Shown: positions 52,132 to 61,988, counted from the first letter of the stretch. The stretch is 64,000 nt of DNA from Bog-473 sp963783965 (GCA_963783965.1 CAWAPQ010000002.1:503801-567800), one strand, 5' to 3'. The notes: generated from the letters alone by a model not told the origin. Program-made: numbers and translations.

Positions 52132-53730
52132 ATGAATACCGAGTCTGAGCAGGGAGTGCCTCCGGAAGGCGGATCGAATCCGCGCCTGGCGCTCTTGCTG
52201 GCGGCGGCAATGTTCGTCCTCGTCGTGGATACGTCGTTCATGAACGTGTCGATCTCCGCTGTGGTCAGGGATCTCCACACGACCGCGAGTGGCGTCCAGT
52301 CGGCGATCGCCTTGGAAGCCTTGGTCTCCGCTGCCTTCATCCTCATCAACTCGAAGATGGGCGACCTCATGGGCCGCAAGCGCGCCTACGTGATCGGCCT
52401 CCTCGCGTATGCGGTTGGCGCCTTGGCCATGACGCTCACGCAGACCCTGACCGTGGTCATCATCTTCTGGGCGATCATCGGTGGCCTCGGCGCGTCCCTC
52501 TTGTTGCCGGCCATGCAGTCGCTCATCCATGGGAATTTCACGGGAGCCGCCCAGAAGAAGGCCTACGCCTTGGTCGGGGCCTCAGCGGCGATCGCCGCAG
52601 CCGTGGGCCCGCTTCTGGGCGGATTCGTCACCACCTATCTGTCGTGGCGCGTCGGGTTTGGCCTCGAAGTCGTCATCATTTTGGTGGTGCTGTCGCAGAT
52701 CCGCCTCGTCAAAGACGTTCCGTTCACCGGAACGCGCAAGATCGACCTGGTGGGCGCGGCCCTCTCCGTCGTCGGTATGGGGGGCGTCGTCCTCGGCATT
52801 CTGGTCTGGCAAGAGGGCGGGGGCTACGTGGGCCTCATCATTGCCATCGGCGCCGTTGCCTTGGCCGCGTTCGCCTACTGGCTCGTCCAGCGCAAGCGTC
52901 GCGGGAAGCCCACCCTGCTGGACCCCGACCTCTTCAAACACTTGAACTTCCGCATTGGGATCTCCCAGCAGATGCTCCAGCAGATCACTCTCGGTGGCGC
53001 CATGATCGCCCTCCCACTCTTCTTGCAGATGACCTTGGAGTACAACGCCATGGAGGCGGGTCTCTCCCTCGCGCCGCTGTCGCTCTCCATGTTCGGAATG
53101 GCGTTGCTTGCCGGTCGCAAGGCGGGCAGGCGTCGCCCGGCCAATATCGTCCTGGTGGGATTCGCCCTGAGCACACTCGGAATCGCCGCCATCATCCCCC
53201 TCGTACCGAGAGTGGACTCGGGCTGGTACCTCGTGATCCCACTCCTGATCGCAGGATCCGGCCTCGGTTTGCTGGTGTCGCAGCTCAACAACTTCACCCT
53301 GGCACCCATCGCCGAGGAGCGGGTGAGCGAAGCCGCCGGGGTGAACTCTGCAGCCGGCTCGTTCGGCCTGTCCTTCGGCCTGGCCGTGGCCGGCGGACTC
53401 ATGCTCTGGGTCCTGGCGACGAGCTTCACGAATCTGACGTACTCGAGCAGCACGATCCCCCCGTCCCAGCAGCAACAGATCGCCTCCTACATGGAGACCG
53501 ACGCCGAGATCATGAGCAATACGCAGCTCCAGCAGCAGATCTCCGGCGAGCCCCAGAGCGTCCAGAATGCCGTCCTCGCCATCAACACCGAGGCTCGGAA
53601 CCGCTCCCTCCAGTTCGCACTCCTCGTCCCCGCGATCGCCGGACTTCTTGGTTTCGCGAACTCGTTTCGGATGCGACGACTTCCGGACATCAAACCGGCC
53701 GCACCTCTCGACGGCGTCGATTTCGCCTAG
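52132..53730 (+). CDS. MFS transporter, DHA2 (14-TMS) drug exporter type
   Basis: 532 residues from ATG 52132 (MNTESEQG). Fourteen hydrophobic segments; motif A is SKMGDLMGRKRAYV near 76-89 and the DHA2 motif VGPLLGGFVTTYLSWRVGF near 159-177. The family exports hydrophobic drugs, dyes or lipids by proton antiport. The C-terminal half has an extra-cytoplasmic Gln-rich loop (PPSQQQQIASYMETDAEIMSNTQLQQQ). Followed 3 bp later by a strong terminator, so it is probably monocistronic. Confidence 0.9.
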   Translation: MNTESEQGVPPEGGSNPRLALLLAAAMFVLVVDTSFMNVSISAVVRDLHTTASGVQSAIALEALVSAAFILINSKMGDLMGRKRAYVIGLLAYAVGALAMTLTQTLTVVIIFWAIIGGLGASLLLPAMQSLIHGNFTGAAQKKAYALVGASAAIAAAVGPLLGGFVTTYLSWRVGFGLEVVIILVVLSQIRLVKDVPFTGTRKIDLVGAALSVVGMGGVVLGILVWQEGGGYVGLIIAIGAVALAAFAYWLVQRKRRGKPTLLDPDLFKHLNFRIGISQQMLQQITLGGAMIALPLFLQMTLEYNAMEAGLSLAPLSLSMFGMALLAGRKAGRRRPANIVLVGFALSTLGIAAIIPLVPRVDSGWYLVIPLLIAGSGLGLLVSQLNNFTLAPIAEERVSEAAGVNSAAGSFGLSFGLAVAGGLMLWVLATSFTNLTYSSSTIPPSQQQQIASYMETDAEIMSNTQLQQQISGEPQSVQNAVLAINTEARNRSLQFALLVPAIAGLLGFANSFRMRRLPDIKPAAPLDGVDFA

Positions 53731-53733
53731 ACC

Positions 53734-53765
53734 GGCGAGCCCGGACCGGCCTGTCCGGGCTCGCC
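53734..53765 (+). terminator. Strong hairpin terminator after the MFS gene
   Basis: Perfect 13-bp stem (GGCGAGCCCGGAC / GTCCGGGCTCGCC) with a 6-base loop, three bases after the stop; no U-run. Confidence 0.7.
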
Positions 53766-54724
53766 CGGAAACGGAGGGTCGTCGGATCCGGTTTGGACGC
53801 AGTCGAATCGTCGAGGCCGGTGAACAGGTTCCTCGACGAGATCCACGGTGTGACCGGAATACCTCGACGTGAAGCTGCACGGAGGGCCCCCTCGGCAGAT
53901 CCGCTACAGGGAGGTGGAGATGAAATGAGTCGAATGTCGATCAGTTTTGGAGCGGCGTATTGCTCACCTCAGCACTCCAACGCCCAAGGGAATGGTGCAG
54001 CTCAGGGCGGCGTAGAGACGCGCCCGAGCTCGGTCGTTTGGATCGGTCGCGGAAGCCTGAGCCCGATGTGCTGCTCCCTCCCTAGATCTCCCTAGATCGC
54101 TCAGCCGCTCATCCACGTACACTCGCTGTTGGCGCTCAACGTCCCCCATGCCACACACCCCCGGTCATTCACGTCAGCGACCGATCCAAACGTGCAGCGG
54201 CCCCTCCACCATGGGGAGCCGCTGGGGGGGGGTCCCAGAACACCCTGACCCGCGTTTCACCGCGGTGACGGGCGGGGACGCCATTGCCGGGACCTTCAAC
54301 TCCTTTGTCACACCTCAATCGGCAACAGTGCGGGCAACAGCGGCGCGGACTTCGCTTACAGCGAGTGAGGGGCCTCGAGGCTGGGGGTGCTGTCGCTGCT
54401 GAGCTGTCGAAAACAAAAGTGTCGGAGGGGGGACTCGTACCGCAATGCCACGCCAGCGACCCTGGTCGACGGAGGTAGCGGCGTAATGATTACCGCTTCT
54501 TGACGGACGCGGCGTGTCTTTCCGAGCGCTGTGGCCGCGGCTGTCGGGTGGAGTCGGAGGCCTTACCGGCTCAGAGAGTTCGGCCAGCGCTGCCAAACAT
54601 ACCGAGCGACTGGTTACGCGCTCGCTGCAATCGTGTGATCGCGGTGGATCCACACGATTCCATCCCACTTGCCGTACTCTCCGAGCCAGATGGCGTACCG
54701 CAAGGCGCCGGAAAGGGGGAATCA
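53766..54724. other. Intergenic region holding the first tRNA-Leu-like att repeat
   Basis: 959 bases. A 56-codon frame at 53925-54095 (ATG with GGAGG upstream) may be spurious. At 54418-54441 there is a 24-base segment (AGTGTCGGAGGGGGG...) resembling a tRNA-Leu 3' end on the minus strand, partly degenerate. No complete gene is seen. Confidence 0.4.
54418..54441 (-). repeat. Degenerate tRNA-Leu 3'-end-like repeat (putative att site 1)
   Basis: Shares AGTGTCGGA and GGGGACT with the copies at 57762 and 63990. On the minus strand it reads as a degenerate TpsiC loop plus acceptor end (GAGTCCCCCCTCCGACA). Confidence 0.45.
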
Positions 54725-55732
54725 ATGTCTAGGTATCAGCACTGGAACCAACGCCAGCGGCGTCGTGTCCAAAGGTTCTTCAGCAACACCCGCAGGACGG
54801 CGGCCTCCTTCACCGTCTTCGTTGTCGCCGTCACTGGGATAGGCGTAGGGTTGGCCGAAGGAGCCTCAACGGTCAACACCGTGCTGGGTGATGGCACCGT
54901 CAACAATGAATCGTGTGCCAATGGCACGGCATTGACCCTGTCGAACATCGGAAAGTCGTCGTTCAGCGCTGCATGCGCGGCAAGGAGTACGACGACGACC
55001 ACGACGAAGCCACCCACCACGACGACGGTTCCTCCGACGACCTCGACGACGGTTCCTCCGACGACCTCGACTACCACTACGCAGCCTTCGTCGTCATCAG
55101 GAGCTGCCTTCGTTCAGGCTGACGACACGGGCACCTTTAACGGGAACACCACGAGCATCGGTAGTGGCCAGTACGACCAGGTGCTTGCTCACAACACAGG
55201 GATCGGCCACACCGTCGTTCTCGAGATCCAAACCCTGACTGACCCCGGCACCCAGACGGACACCGTCACCAGCGTCACCTCGGGGATGGGCACCTTCCAG
55301 TTCGTCAACTCGTACAACGATGGTGCCGACACCGAGATATGGGTCTGCGTTGACACGACCGGCGCAGCCGACACCCTCACGGTCAACACGACAAATAATG
55401 CTTGGGACGCTTTTGCCGTCGAGTTCAACGCTCCCGCCACCGGTTTCATAAACGGTGGTGGCCAGGTCACCAATCCGAACTACCTCGGTAATCAGAGCTG
55501 GACCGTCTCACCCGGAGCGGCTGGAAATATCGCCGTGATGGCGATGGACACCCTCGATGCCTACATAACCGGGCCCGCTGCACCATGGACGTACTACAAC
55601 TCGGGGTATTGGGACTTCCCCAACGGGACCTCGGCGGCTTGGCAGGTGGCACCGTCATCGGCTCCCCTCACTGCCTCCTGGGAGACATACGGAGGACTGA
55701 GCAGCTCTCAGGGTGTGGTGCTCGAGTATTAG
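54725..55732 (+). CDS. Secreted Thr/Pro-linker protein with beta-rich C-terminal domain
   Basis: 335 residues, ATG 54725 with AAGGGGGA upstream. A basic N-terminus (SRYQHWNQRQRRRVQRFF) and a hydrophobic segment (FTVFVVAVTGIGVGLAEGA) form a signal anchor. A Thr/Pro linker (about 90-120, TTTTTTKPPTTTTVPPTT) joins it to a beta-sandwich-like domain (GAAFVQADDTGTFNGNTTSIGSGQYDQVLAHNTG...SSSQGVVLEY). Likely cell-surface; function unknown. Lies in the accessory region near the att repeats. Confidence 0.7.
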   Translation: MSRYQHWNQRQRRRVQRFFSNTRRTAASFTVFVVAVTGIGVGLAEGASTVNTVLGDGTVNNESCANGTALTLSNIGKSSFSAACAARSTTTTTTKPPTTTTVPPTTSTTVPPTTSTTTTQPSSSSGAAFVQADDTGTFNGNTTSIGSGQYDQVLAHNTGIGHTVVLEIQTLTDPGTQTDTVTSVTSGMGTFQFVNSYNDGADTEIWVCVDTTGAADTLTVNTTNNAWDAFAVEFNAPATGFINGGGQVTNPNYLGNQSWTVSPGAAGNIAVMAMDTLDAYITGPAAPWTYYNSGYWDFPNGTSAAWQVAPSSAPLTASWETYGGLSSSQGVVLEY

Positions 55733-56048
55733 GAAGGACAGCGAGCGGCACGGTCGGGTGCGGCTAGGAAGTCGGCAGGAGGAGACGCCCACCCGTGACG
55801 GCAACACTGTTCCGTCCCATCGACTGGGCTGAGGTGGCATCGCCAACAACGCAGATCCCTTGGTGACCCTTTCGGCCAGTCCAGAGCATCTAGAGGGGCT
55901 GACGGGGTTCGGCCGGCGAGCCGCTGATCTGGTCACCCTCGTAGGCGACATGGAATTGCCTCAGGTGCGTGATGAAATGCACGAACTGAATCGCAGGGCT
56001 CACGGGGCTCGTAGTGACGCTCAGGGCAGTTCAAAGGAGGCATCGAAC
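55733..56048. other. Intergenic region
   Basis: 316 bases; nothing recognisable, though an in-frame extension of the next gene to 55860 is possible. Confidence 0.3.
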
Positions 56049-56423
56049 TTGACGATTGGAGTCCGCGGCCAGGTGCCGCTCGAAGAGATCCCCTACCACT
56101 ACGAAGGCGAGAGGCTCACGATCGCGGATGCGCGGTGGTCGCGTGTCGTAGCTCAGGTCCACGAACATCTTCCTCTCGACGTGCTGGTGGATCTTGAGGA
56201 TGCTCACGGCGAACTGATGGAGATTGCGTTCGCTTACGGCACCCGCTGCGAGCCCGGCGATGACCCGCTCCTCAACGCCCTGAGCGATGAGGAGTACAAG
56301 GCTCGAACGGGTGAGCCGAGACCGACGTTGACGACTGAGCAGATCGAGGAGGGGCGCCGCAGGTTGCGTTCGCTTCTCGATCTCCTCTCCGGCGAGGAGC
56401 CGCCTGATACTCTGCCCAGGTAG
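56049..56423 (+). CDS. Hypothetical protein, 124 aa
   Basis: TTG 56049 is chosen because AGGAGG lies eight bases upstream; the frame can be extended to ATG 55950 or TTG 55860 (187 residues). Sequence: TIGVRGQVPLEEIPYHYEGERLTIADARWSRVVAQVHEHLPLDVLVDLEDAHGELMEIAFAYGTRC... then a Glu/Arg-rich helix. No family is recognised. Confidence 0.45.
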   Translation: MTIGVRGQVPLEEIPYHYEGERLTIADARWSRVVAQVHEHLPLDVLVDLEDAHGELMEIAFAYGTRCEPGDDPLLNALSDEEYKARTGEPRPTLTTEQIEEGRRRLRSLLDLLSGEEPPDTLPR

Positions 56424-57036
56424 CCTGCCAGGCGGCGGCGGATGAAAGTGTCGGCACAGCGTTGCGGCCCCTGGCTTCGGCTGGGGGTCGTTTCGCGAGT
56501 TCACGCGGCCGTAACCCGAAAACCGTGGCGTGACCGGCCGATGACCCGATAGACGTAGAGGCGACGCACAACGAAGCGATCCCGCCCCCCGGTTCGACTC
56601 CCCCCTACTGGGCATTTGGTGGCGGGGTCGCTTCGCGTCTGGGAATCGCAGCGACCCCGGCCCCGTCCTAGAGGATTGTGCCTGATGTAGGCCGGACGGG
56701 ACCGGGGACGCTAAATCCGCGATCGGCTCGTGTTCGTTGAAACTTGACCCCATCTGACGGGTCGGTGTGGCACATCTGCGACGCCGGGCGAATGGTCACC
56801 TGGAGTGGCCTACTGCTGTCAGGGGCAGCGAACGGCGCCCGCTCAGCGAGACGCACGAAGATCATCGCTGCGCGACGTGCATTGCTCGATTCAGTGAAGG
56901 CGTCATGCAACCTCCCAAAGCTGATTTTTGAAGCCGAGGCGATCAGGAGTGCGGCGTCCGCGTAGCAAACCCTCGACTCTGCCAGGCGGGCGGCGGCCCC
57001 TAAACTTCGGCTGGAGGTCGAGGCGACGCAGCCCGA
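56424..57036. other. Intergenic region with inverted repeats
   Basis: 613 bases. A 14/15-bp inverted repeat (CGAAGCGATCCCGCC at 56572-56586; GGCGGGGTCGCTTCG at 56621-56635) with a 34-base loop, plus GGGGTCGC/GCGACCCC about 20 bases later, look like terminators. A degraded frame between 56744 and 56965 shows no clear homology. Confidence 0.35.
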
Positions 57037-57402
57037 CTACCCGGTCGGGAGGTCAGCCCCTGCGTACGGGTGATCTATCACGTACTTCCAAGTCCCATCG
57101 GGTTGACGACGTGCTACCTCGGCAGTGCGGGACGACCACTCCATCCCAGCGCCAACAAAGTGCCAGTCGTTGCTGAGTAAGGCCGTGCCATCCACCACGA
57201 CTACATGGCGGGTCACCATCTGGATCGTTCCGCCGAGCGCGACGAAACCTGACCACTGTTCACGAATGGCGGTTGTTCCGTCCACGAAAGTTCCCTCCGG
57301 TGTGGCCATGGTGGCCTTTTCCTCATAGAGGCCTACCAACGCGTCAACGTCGCCGGCGTTGAATGCGTTCTCGACCATCCGATGGAGGTCTGCGACTTCC
57401 AT
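57037..57402 (-). CDS. SnoaL-like / DUF4440 NTF2-fold protein
   Basis: 121 residues. MEVADLHRMVENAFNAGDVDALVGLYEEKATMATPEGTFVDGTTAIREQW is the classic SnoaL/DUF4440 start, followed by FVALGGTIQMVTRHVVVVDGTALLSNDWHFVG and the C-terminal WKYVIDHPYA. Small barrel proteins of this fold have mixed roles (isomerases, dehydratases, association modules). No partner is nearby. Confidence 0.8.
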   Translation of the reverse strand: MEVADLHRMVENAFNAGDVDALVGLYEEKATMATPEGTFVDGTTAIREQWSGFVALGGTIQMVTRHVVVVDGTALLSNDWHFVGAGMEWSSRTAEVARRQPDGTWKYVIDHPYAGADLPTG

Positions 57403-57748
57403 GGCCAGACCCTAGGCCATGCGTCACCGACCGTTTCGCTGCGCTACCGCGCGTTTGTATCGGGTGGGTTGCGAAATTCCCGATCTGATGGGACGACGAG
57501 TCGAGGTTCCACGTTGTCGGTAGTCCGACGGCAACACGGTTTTGGCCGTGCGCGGCAAAGGTTCCAACTCCGTGGGAGACGACGAGCCGCCCGCATTCAT
57601 CGTTGGGACAGCTCCAAACCGTCACAAGGTGCAAGGCAGTGCGGGGACTTCACTTCGAACGCCCTGTCTCGTGGGTTTGCTGTTGCACGCTCGTCGCACG
57701 CCGCTTCGAATCCAGCGGAGTCTGAACCGGGGAGAACGCCAGGAAATC

Positions 57749-57770
57749 CCGCCTGACCTGCAGTGTCGGA
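57749..57770. repeat. 22-bp direct repeat, copy A (putative att core 2, left)
   Basis: Identical to 63978-63999 (begins CCGCCTGACCTG). It adjoins a tRNA-Leu 3'-end fragment (57764-57814), so it is a candidate attachment site flanking a 6.2-kb interval. Confidence 0.65.
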
Positions 57771-57814
57771 CGGGGACTTGAACCCCCACGCCCTTGCGGG
57801 CACCAGCCCCTCAA
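57764..57814 (-). pseudogene. 3' fragment of tRNA-Leu(GAG) (attachment-site remnant)
   Basis: On the minus strand, TGAGGGGCTGGTGCCCG, CAAGGGCGTGGGGGTTCAAG, then the acceptor end TCCCCGTCCGACA. This reproduces the anticodon-loop to 3' end of an actinobacterial tRNA-Leu, with anticodon GAG, long variable arm and TpsiC arm. The 5' half (acceptor 5' strand, D-arm) is absent: the anticodon 5' stem is replaced by unrelated sequence. Not a working tRNA, but the expected outcome of integration at a tRNA gene. Confidence 0.6.
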
Positions 57815-58304
57815 AAAATCGGGACGGGCCACTCCCCTACCTGGATCGACGCGCGTAACCCCTGCGTCGTGATTGCGCGCGCTGGCACGAAGCGACTCGC
57901 GATCACACGGTCTGCCGCAGCGCTATCGCGCACTAATCGCGCGCTCGCTCCCATGTGCTGACGTAAACGCCATCATGCGAACACGTGCCTCGAGAATTTC
58001 GCAGCTCGACGGCACCTCATCGAAGGTCCATTTTCGCCTGCTGACCAGGCGCCTACTCGCTACACACTACGTAATACGTGCTCTGACCTGGACGTTTACC
58101 CTTGACGGCGTGATCCTGCCGGTTCACAATGCGGTCCGAAACAGGAGGGTGCCCCGGCGGGGCGCCCTAGGACACGCCGCCGAGGTCTTCGCGGCTGAGC
58201 GCAGTGAGCACGTTCTGGACTTCGGTGCGACCGCGTCGCCCAAGAGGAGGGCGAGGACGAGGGGTAACTTCAACGGTGAAAGACGGGCCGAACCACGACG
58301 GTCC
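57815..58304. other. Intergenic region inside the island
   Basis: 490 bases, containing copy A of a second 22-bp repeat (57921-57942). No gene is supported. Confidence 0.3.
57921..57942. repeat. 22-bp direct repeat B, left copy (arm-type site candidate)
   Basis: Begins CGCTATCGCG and contains two ATCGCGC heptamers 11 bases apart. An identical copy is at 63907-63928. Confidence 0.55.
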
Positions 58305-58598
58305 TTACTGCTTCGTGTCGCTCGCGACCACCAATCCCTCGGTAACTCGCGGTGGGTTTGGGAAGAGCGCAGCAGCGTTATCCTCAACCCATTGATGCGC
58401 CACTGTGACGGACTCGTCGGCACCGGCTTTGTCCTCGAACACGCTGAGGGACGCCATCGTCCCCTCGCCAGCATCAATCCAGTAGTAGGCGATGAAACCG
58501 CTTACTTCTTCAAGGAGAGGCATGAAGCTCTCACGGACGAGGCGTCCCGCTTCGGCGTCGTCTGTGATGCCCTCGTACCTCCGAACGGCTGCATACAT
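58305..58598 (-). CDS. Small ABM-type dimeric alpha/beta-barrel protein
   Basis: 97 residues from ATG 58598, with AAGGAGG upstream. MYAAVRRYEGITDDAEAGRLVRESFMPLLEEVSGFIAYYWIDAGEGTMASLSVFEDKAGADESVTVAHQWVEDN has the fold of antibiotic-biosynthesis monooxygenase-like proteins (one-to-two beta sheet, HxW-like). Such proteins can act as monooxygenases or as binding proteins; the substrate is unknown. Confidence 0.65.
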   Translation of the reverse strand: MYAAVRRYEGITDDAEAGRLVRESFMPLLEEVSGFIAYYWIDAGEGTMASLSVFEDKAGADESVTVAHQWVEDNAAALFPNPPRVTEGLVVASDTKQ

Positions 58599-58829
58599 CG
58601 GGATACCTCCTTCGCTCACCCTTCTTGTGGACCGCCTGCGCTGACCTCCGGCTCTCCCCCGCCGCACTACCCACGCGGGCGAGCCGGACACAGCCATCAT
58701 GGCCACCTCGGCCCTTGTAGGGCAAGGGTGCAGTCTCCCCGGCGAGAAACGGCAGTTCAGGGAGGCGACGCATACATCGAAGACGAACTTGGCTTGTTCC
58801 GATAGGACAGGTCGAGGCGGATGGAGCGA

Positions 58830-59432
58830 GCCCCCGCGAATTCGGCGGAGCCAAGAGATGACATTTTCCTGACGAGTCCCCAGTCCGGTGGCCGCGTCCA
58901 GGGGAGTCCCCTCTGCGTAGTCGGGAACCCAGTTCAGATCGGCCCCGCGGAGAAGAAGGTATTCAGCCGCCCCGTCGTTGGCCGCCAGCGCAAGCGTGCC
59001 AGAACGCCTTCGAGAGTTCTCTGCTCTCAGGCTCCTCGTCTGCCAGCTCCTCCAAGCGGGTCAACAACCCGAGCGCAGCGGCGTGCCAGAGCTTGTCGAT
59101 CTTGACCCGCGTGCCACGAGCAGGCGGGCGACGTTCCAGCACGCGTAGCCGATGGCGTTGTCCAGCGGCATCCCTATCGAGCCGTTCGGAGTCTCAATGT
59201 CGGCCCCGCCGTCGATGAGCGCGCTCGCGACATCCACATCGTCGCTGCTCGCCGCCCAATGCAGTGGCGTCTCGGAACCTGGCTCGGCTTCTCTGTAGTT
59301 TGGGTGCGCTCCTGCCGCCAGGAGCACTCGGGCGATCTCGGGACCGTTAGGGAAATAGCCCGGCCAGTCTGCGACGATGTGCAAAGCGCTGCGAGTCTTG
59401 AACGGTCTGCCAAGTCCTAGAGGCTGTTCCAT
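58830..59432 (-). pseudogene. Ankyrin-repeat protein with two homopolymer frameshifts
   Basis: From ATG 59432: MEQPLGLGRPFKTRSALHIVADWPG... with ankyrin-type TPLHWAASSDDVDVASALIDGGADIETPN (about 55-83) and PLDNAIGYACWNVARLLVARG. The frame is lost at C3 (59106-59108, minus G run), restored as RVKIDKLWHAAALGLLTRLEELADEEPESRELSKAFWHACAGGQRR, and lost again at 58970-58973 before AAEYLLLRGADLNWVPDYAEGTPLDAATG. Reconstructed, it is a standard ankyrin family of about 190-200 residues. The exact 3' end is uncertain. Both breaks are single-base changes in G/C runs. Confidence 0.6.
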
Positions 59433-59621
59433 CCGAGCGACGCCATCCCTCGTTGGATATTGGCTAGTCCAGGGCGAGTTGAGTCATCCGTGTATGTCGC
59501 CGTACGGCAGATAGGGGATAACTAATCGCACGTGTCGGAGGGGTAAAAGGATGCAGTGGCGGGTCCGGTGTGCTGCCTGACGCAACCGCTCGGCGCCTGC
59601 GGGCTCCCAGGACGCGTCGCT

Positions 59622-60365
59622 TCAGTCTGCCTCGGCGTCCAAGGGCTTCGGGCGAATATCGGAAGCGAACAAGCCAACAAGCACCACCAGCCACGCGCTG
59701 ACGAAGACCATGCTTGCGATGACATCGGTAGTCCAATGTACGCCCAACTCAATCCGCGAGAACGCCACCACCGCCACTGACAACGCCGCCAGTACCCACG
59801 CCAGCCTTTGGTAGCTCGGTCTTGGGGCGATTGCCACAACCACAAGGGCCCAGGTGGTGCACACTAGGAGGGCGACGGCAGTGTGGCCCGACGGCCACGA
59901 CCAGCCGTGCGCGGAGACCAGCCGGAGCTCTTGCGGTGGGCGGTCTCGCTCGACTGCATGTTTGGCCAGCGTGACTCCCCCGCTCTCCCCGGCCCAAGCG
60001 ATGACAGCGAGAACCACCGCGACCATCGGAAGGCGCCGCCGGAGAGCAAGGACTACCAAGACGCTCCCCGTCGCCACGAGTGCAACCCACGAACCGAGCC
60101 AGGTCACGGCTTTCATGGCCTCGTTGAGCGCAGGGGTCCGGTGAGCGACAACAACGGAGTTCACGTGGCGGTCGAATCCGTTGACTGAGGAGGAGTGCAC
60201 GACTCCCACTCCGGCGGCGATCAGGAGCCCGGTCAGGGCAGCCCAGGCTACGACGAGTACAACGGCCCGCTGGTGCCATTGACCTGAACGGAATCGATCA
60301 GTCTCGCCCCATCTTCTCGGCGGAAGCTCCACACCGGAGTATCCCAGTTCGGAACGGGGTGTCAC
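59622..60365 (-). CDS. PAP2-family membrane phosphatase
   Basis: 247 residues if GTG 60365 is used (GTG 60332 is an alternative). Six membrane segments; motif KxxxxxxRP (KHAVERDRPPQE), PSGH (WSWPSGHTAVALLV) and SRxxxxxHxxxD (SRIELGVHWTTD) are all intact. These enzymes dephosphorylate lipid phosphates such as undecaprenyl pyrophosphate or phosphatidate. Divergent from the DegV gene. Confidence 0.88.
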   Translation of the reverse strand: MTPRSELGYSGVELPPRRWGETDRFRSGQWHQRAVVLVVAWAALTGLLIAAGVGVVHSSSVNGFDRHVNSVVVAHRTPALNEAMKAVTWLGSWVALVATGSVLVVLALRRRLPMVAVVLAVIAWAGESGGVTLAKHAVERDRPPQELRLVSAHGWSWPSGHTAVALLVCTTWALVVVAIAPRPSYQRLAWVLAALSVAVVAFSRIELGVHWTTDVIASMVFVSAWLVVLVGLFASDIRPKPLDAEAD

Positions 60366-60447
60366 CCTGCCGCACCTGGGGGTAGCGTCACATCCGGGAC
60401 CGTTGGGACGCCACAATGGTGAAACCGTATGGAGGAGGATGCGTTTC

Positions 60448-61293
60448 ATGCCTGGTGTCTTCGTGGTTACCGACAGCTCTTGCGACCTGGAACAGGACGA
60501 CATCGCTCCGTTCAATATTGAGATCGTGCCTCTGACCATCCGATTCGGCAACGAGGAATTTACCGACCGGCTGGACCTGAGCACCGAAGACTTCTACCGA
60601 CGTATGTCGAACAGCACGGACCTGCCCCAGACAGCCTGCCCGTCGCCCGGCGCGTTTGAACAGGCATTTCGCAATGCAAGCGGCGCTGGTGCTGAGGCAG
60701 TGGTGTGTCTCAACATCTCGGGCGACCTCTCTACAACTCTTCAGTCTGCTCGCACAGCGGCCGAAGGGTGCGCGATTCCCGTCCATGTGATCGACAGCCG
60801 GACAGTATCGAGCGGGCTTGGCACTCTTGTCGTCGAAGCCGCCAAGACAGCCGCCGGTGGCGCCGATAGTTACGCAGTATTGCAACGAGTCAGCGACCTC
60901 ATCCCACGCACCCACGTGCTGGCGGCTCTGAACACGTTGGAGAACCTGAAGAAGGGTGGGCGAATAGGGGGAGCCGCTGCAATGGTGGGGTCACTGCTGT
61001 CGATCAAGCCGGTAATCGACCTGACCGGTGGCGTCGTCCACGAAGCCGGTAAGGCTCGGACCCGCAAAAGAGCACTGCAGATGCTCTGCGAACGCTTGAG
61101 CACCGCTGGGCAGATCGAGGACGTTGCGGTGATGCATGGTGGCGCAGCTGATATCGATCAGTTCCTCGATCTCATCGCCCCCCGCTTTCCCCGAGAGGCT
61201 ATTCGGATCGGCACATTGGGTGCTGTGGTCGGAGTGCACGGCGGACCCGAAATGATCGGTGTCAGCTGGATTGCGGCTGCTGAGGTGATCTGA
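60448..61293 (+). CDS. DegV-family lipid-binding protein
   Basis: 281 residues; ATG 60448 has AGGAGG nine bases upstream (ATG 60439 is too close). FVVTDSSCDLEQDDIAPFNIEIVPLTIRF and VHVIDSRTVSSGLGTLVVEAAKTA are typical DegV segments, and LKKGGRIGGAAAMVGSLLSIKPVIDL is the C-terminal lobe motif. DegV proteins bind fatty acids and hand them to fatty-acid kinase. It follows a divergent PAP2 gene. Confidence 0.88.
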   Translation: MPGVFVVTDSSCDLEQDDIAPFNIEIVPLTIRFGNEEFTDRLDLSTEDFYRRMSNSTDLPQTACPSPGAFEQAFRNASGAGAEAVVCLNISGDLSTTLQSARTAAEGCAIPVHVIDSRTVSSGLGTLVVEAAKTAAGGADSYAVLQRVSDLIPRTHVLAALNTLENLKKGGRIGGAAAMVGSLLSIKPVIDLTGGVVHEAGKARTRKRALQMLCERLSTAGQIEDVAVMHGGAADIDQFLDLIAPRFPREAIRIGTLGAVVGVHGGPEMIGVSWIAAAEVI

Positions 61294-61328
61294 GTGCGGT
61301 TGCGTCGTGGACAGGCCATCATGGTCGT

Positions 61329-61913
61329 GTGGGTGCGAAACTTCGCGGACACCGGAGGTGGCTAGGCGGGGTTGCCTTCACGCTTCTCGTCCTCATCTCT
61401 GGCCCCGGTGGCGTCTCAGCGGCCAGCGGTTCTCCCACTGTCGTCGGCACTTCGACGCACCCCCAGGTCCTCACCTGTTATGAGGAAGCGACGGAGTTCA
61501 CCGGCGGCACTCTGCCCCCCGTCGGGCCGCAGGACATCGGATTCGGCCCTGGGTATTTCCCGAAGGCGCGCCTCCTGGCCACCATGAATCCGCCCAACTC
61601 CGGTCGAGAGGCCGAACTCACCGGGTACAAGCTCCCTCCGGTTGTCTATCCGGGAGCCACGGTGACCATGACGGTCGCCCGTAATGCGCGTTCCTACGTG
61701 GTGCAACAGAACCCATGGTCGCCACGCCAAGGGAGCGTGTCGGTCACGTACCGAGCCTGTTCGCACAAGCCTGGTTTCTTTCCCCAGAGCTTCCGCTTCA
61801 CCGACGGTAGAAGACGGGGCTGCGTTCCCCTCGATGTGCGGGTCGACGGGCAGCAAAAGACGAGCCACATCGTTCTGTCGTTCTTCGCTGGACGGTGCGG
61901 AACCTTGTCCTGA
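61329..61913 (+). CDS. Secreted protein of unknown function (194 aa)
   Basis: GTG 61329. Signal peptide: MGAKLRGHRRWLGGVAFTLL plus VLISGPGGVSAASG (cleavage near 32). The mature part is beta-rich with four Cys (LTCYEEATEFTGG; YRACSHKPGFFPQS; RRGCVPLDVRVDG; FFAGRCGTLS), which may form two disulfides. No named family is recognised. It starts 35 bp after degV, so cotranscription is possible. Confidence 0.65.
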   Translation: MGAKLRGHRRWLGGVAFTLLVLISGPGGVSAASGSPTVVGTSTHPQVLTCYEEATEFTGGTLPPVGPQDIGFGPGYFPKARLLATMNPPNSGREAELTGYKLPPVVYPGATVTMTVARNARSYVVQQNPWSPRQGSVSVTYRACSHKPGFFPQSFRFTDGRRRGCVPLDVRVDGQQKTSHIVLSFFAGRCGTLS

Positions 61914-61988
61914 CCCGTCAAAAGAGCGTGGTGTCAGGACACGGCTGAGCGCGTCATGACCATCCCCATAGGGCACTCCTATGGGTTG

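Noticed and set aside
57764..57860. A complete tRNA-Leu
   Set aside because: The 3' half fits well but the D-arm and 5' acceptor strand are missing or not complementary, so it is only a fragment.
57873..58805. A 310-codon plus-strand frame
   Set aside because: It is antisense to the ABM gene and the ankyrin remnant, has low-complexity Arg-rich sequence and no ribosome site.
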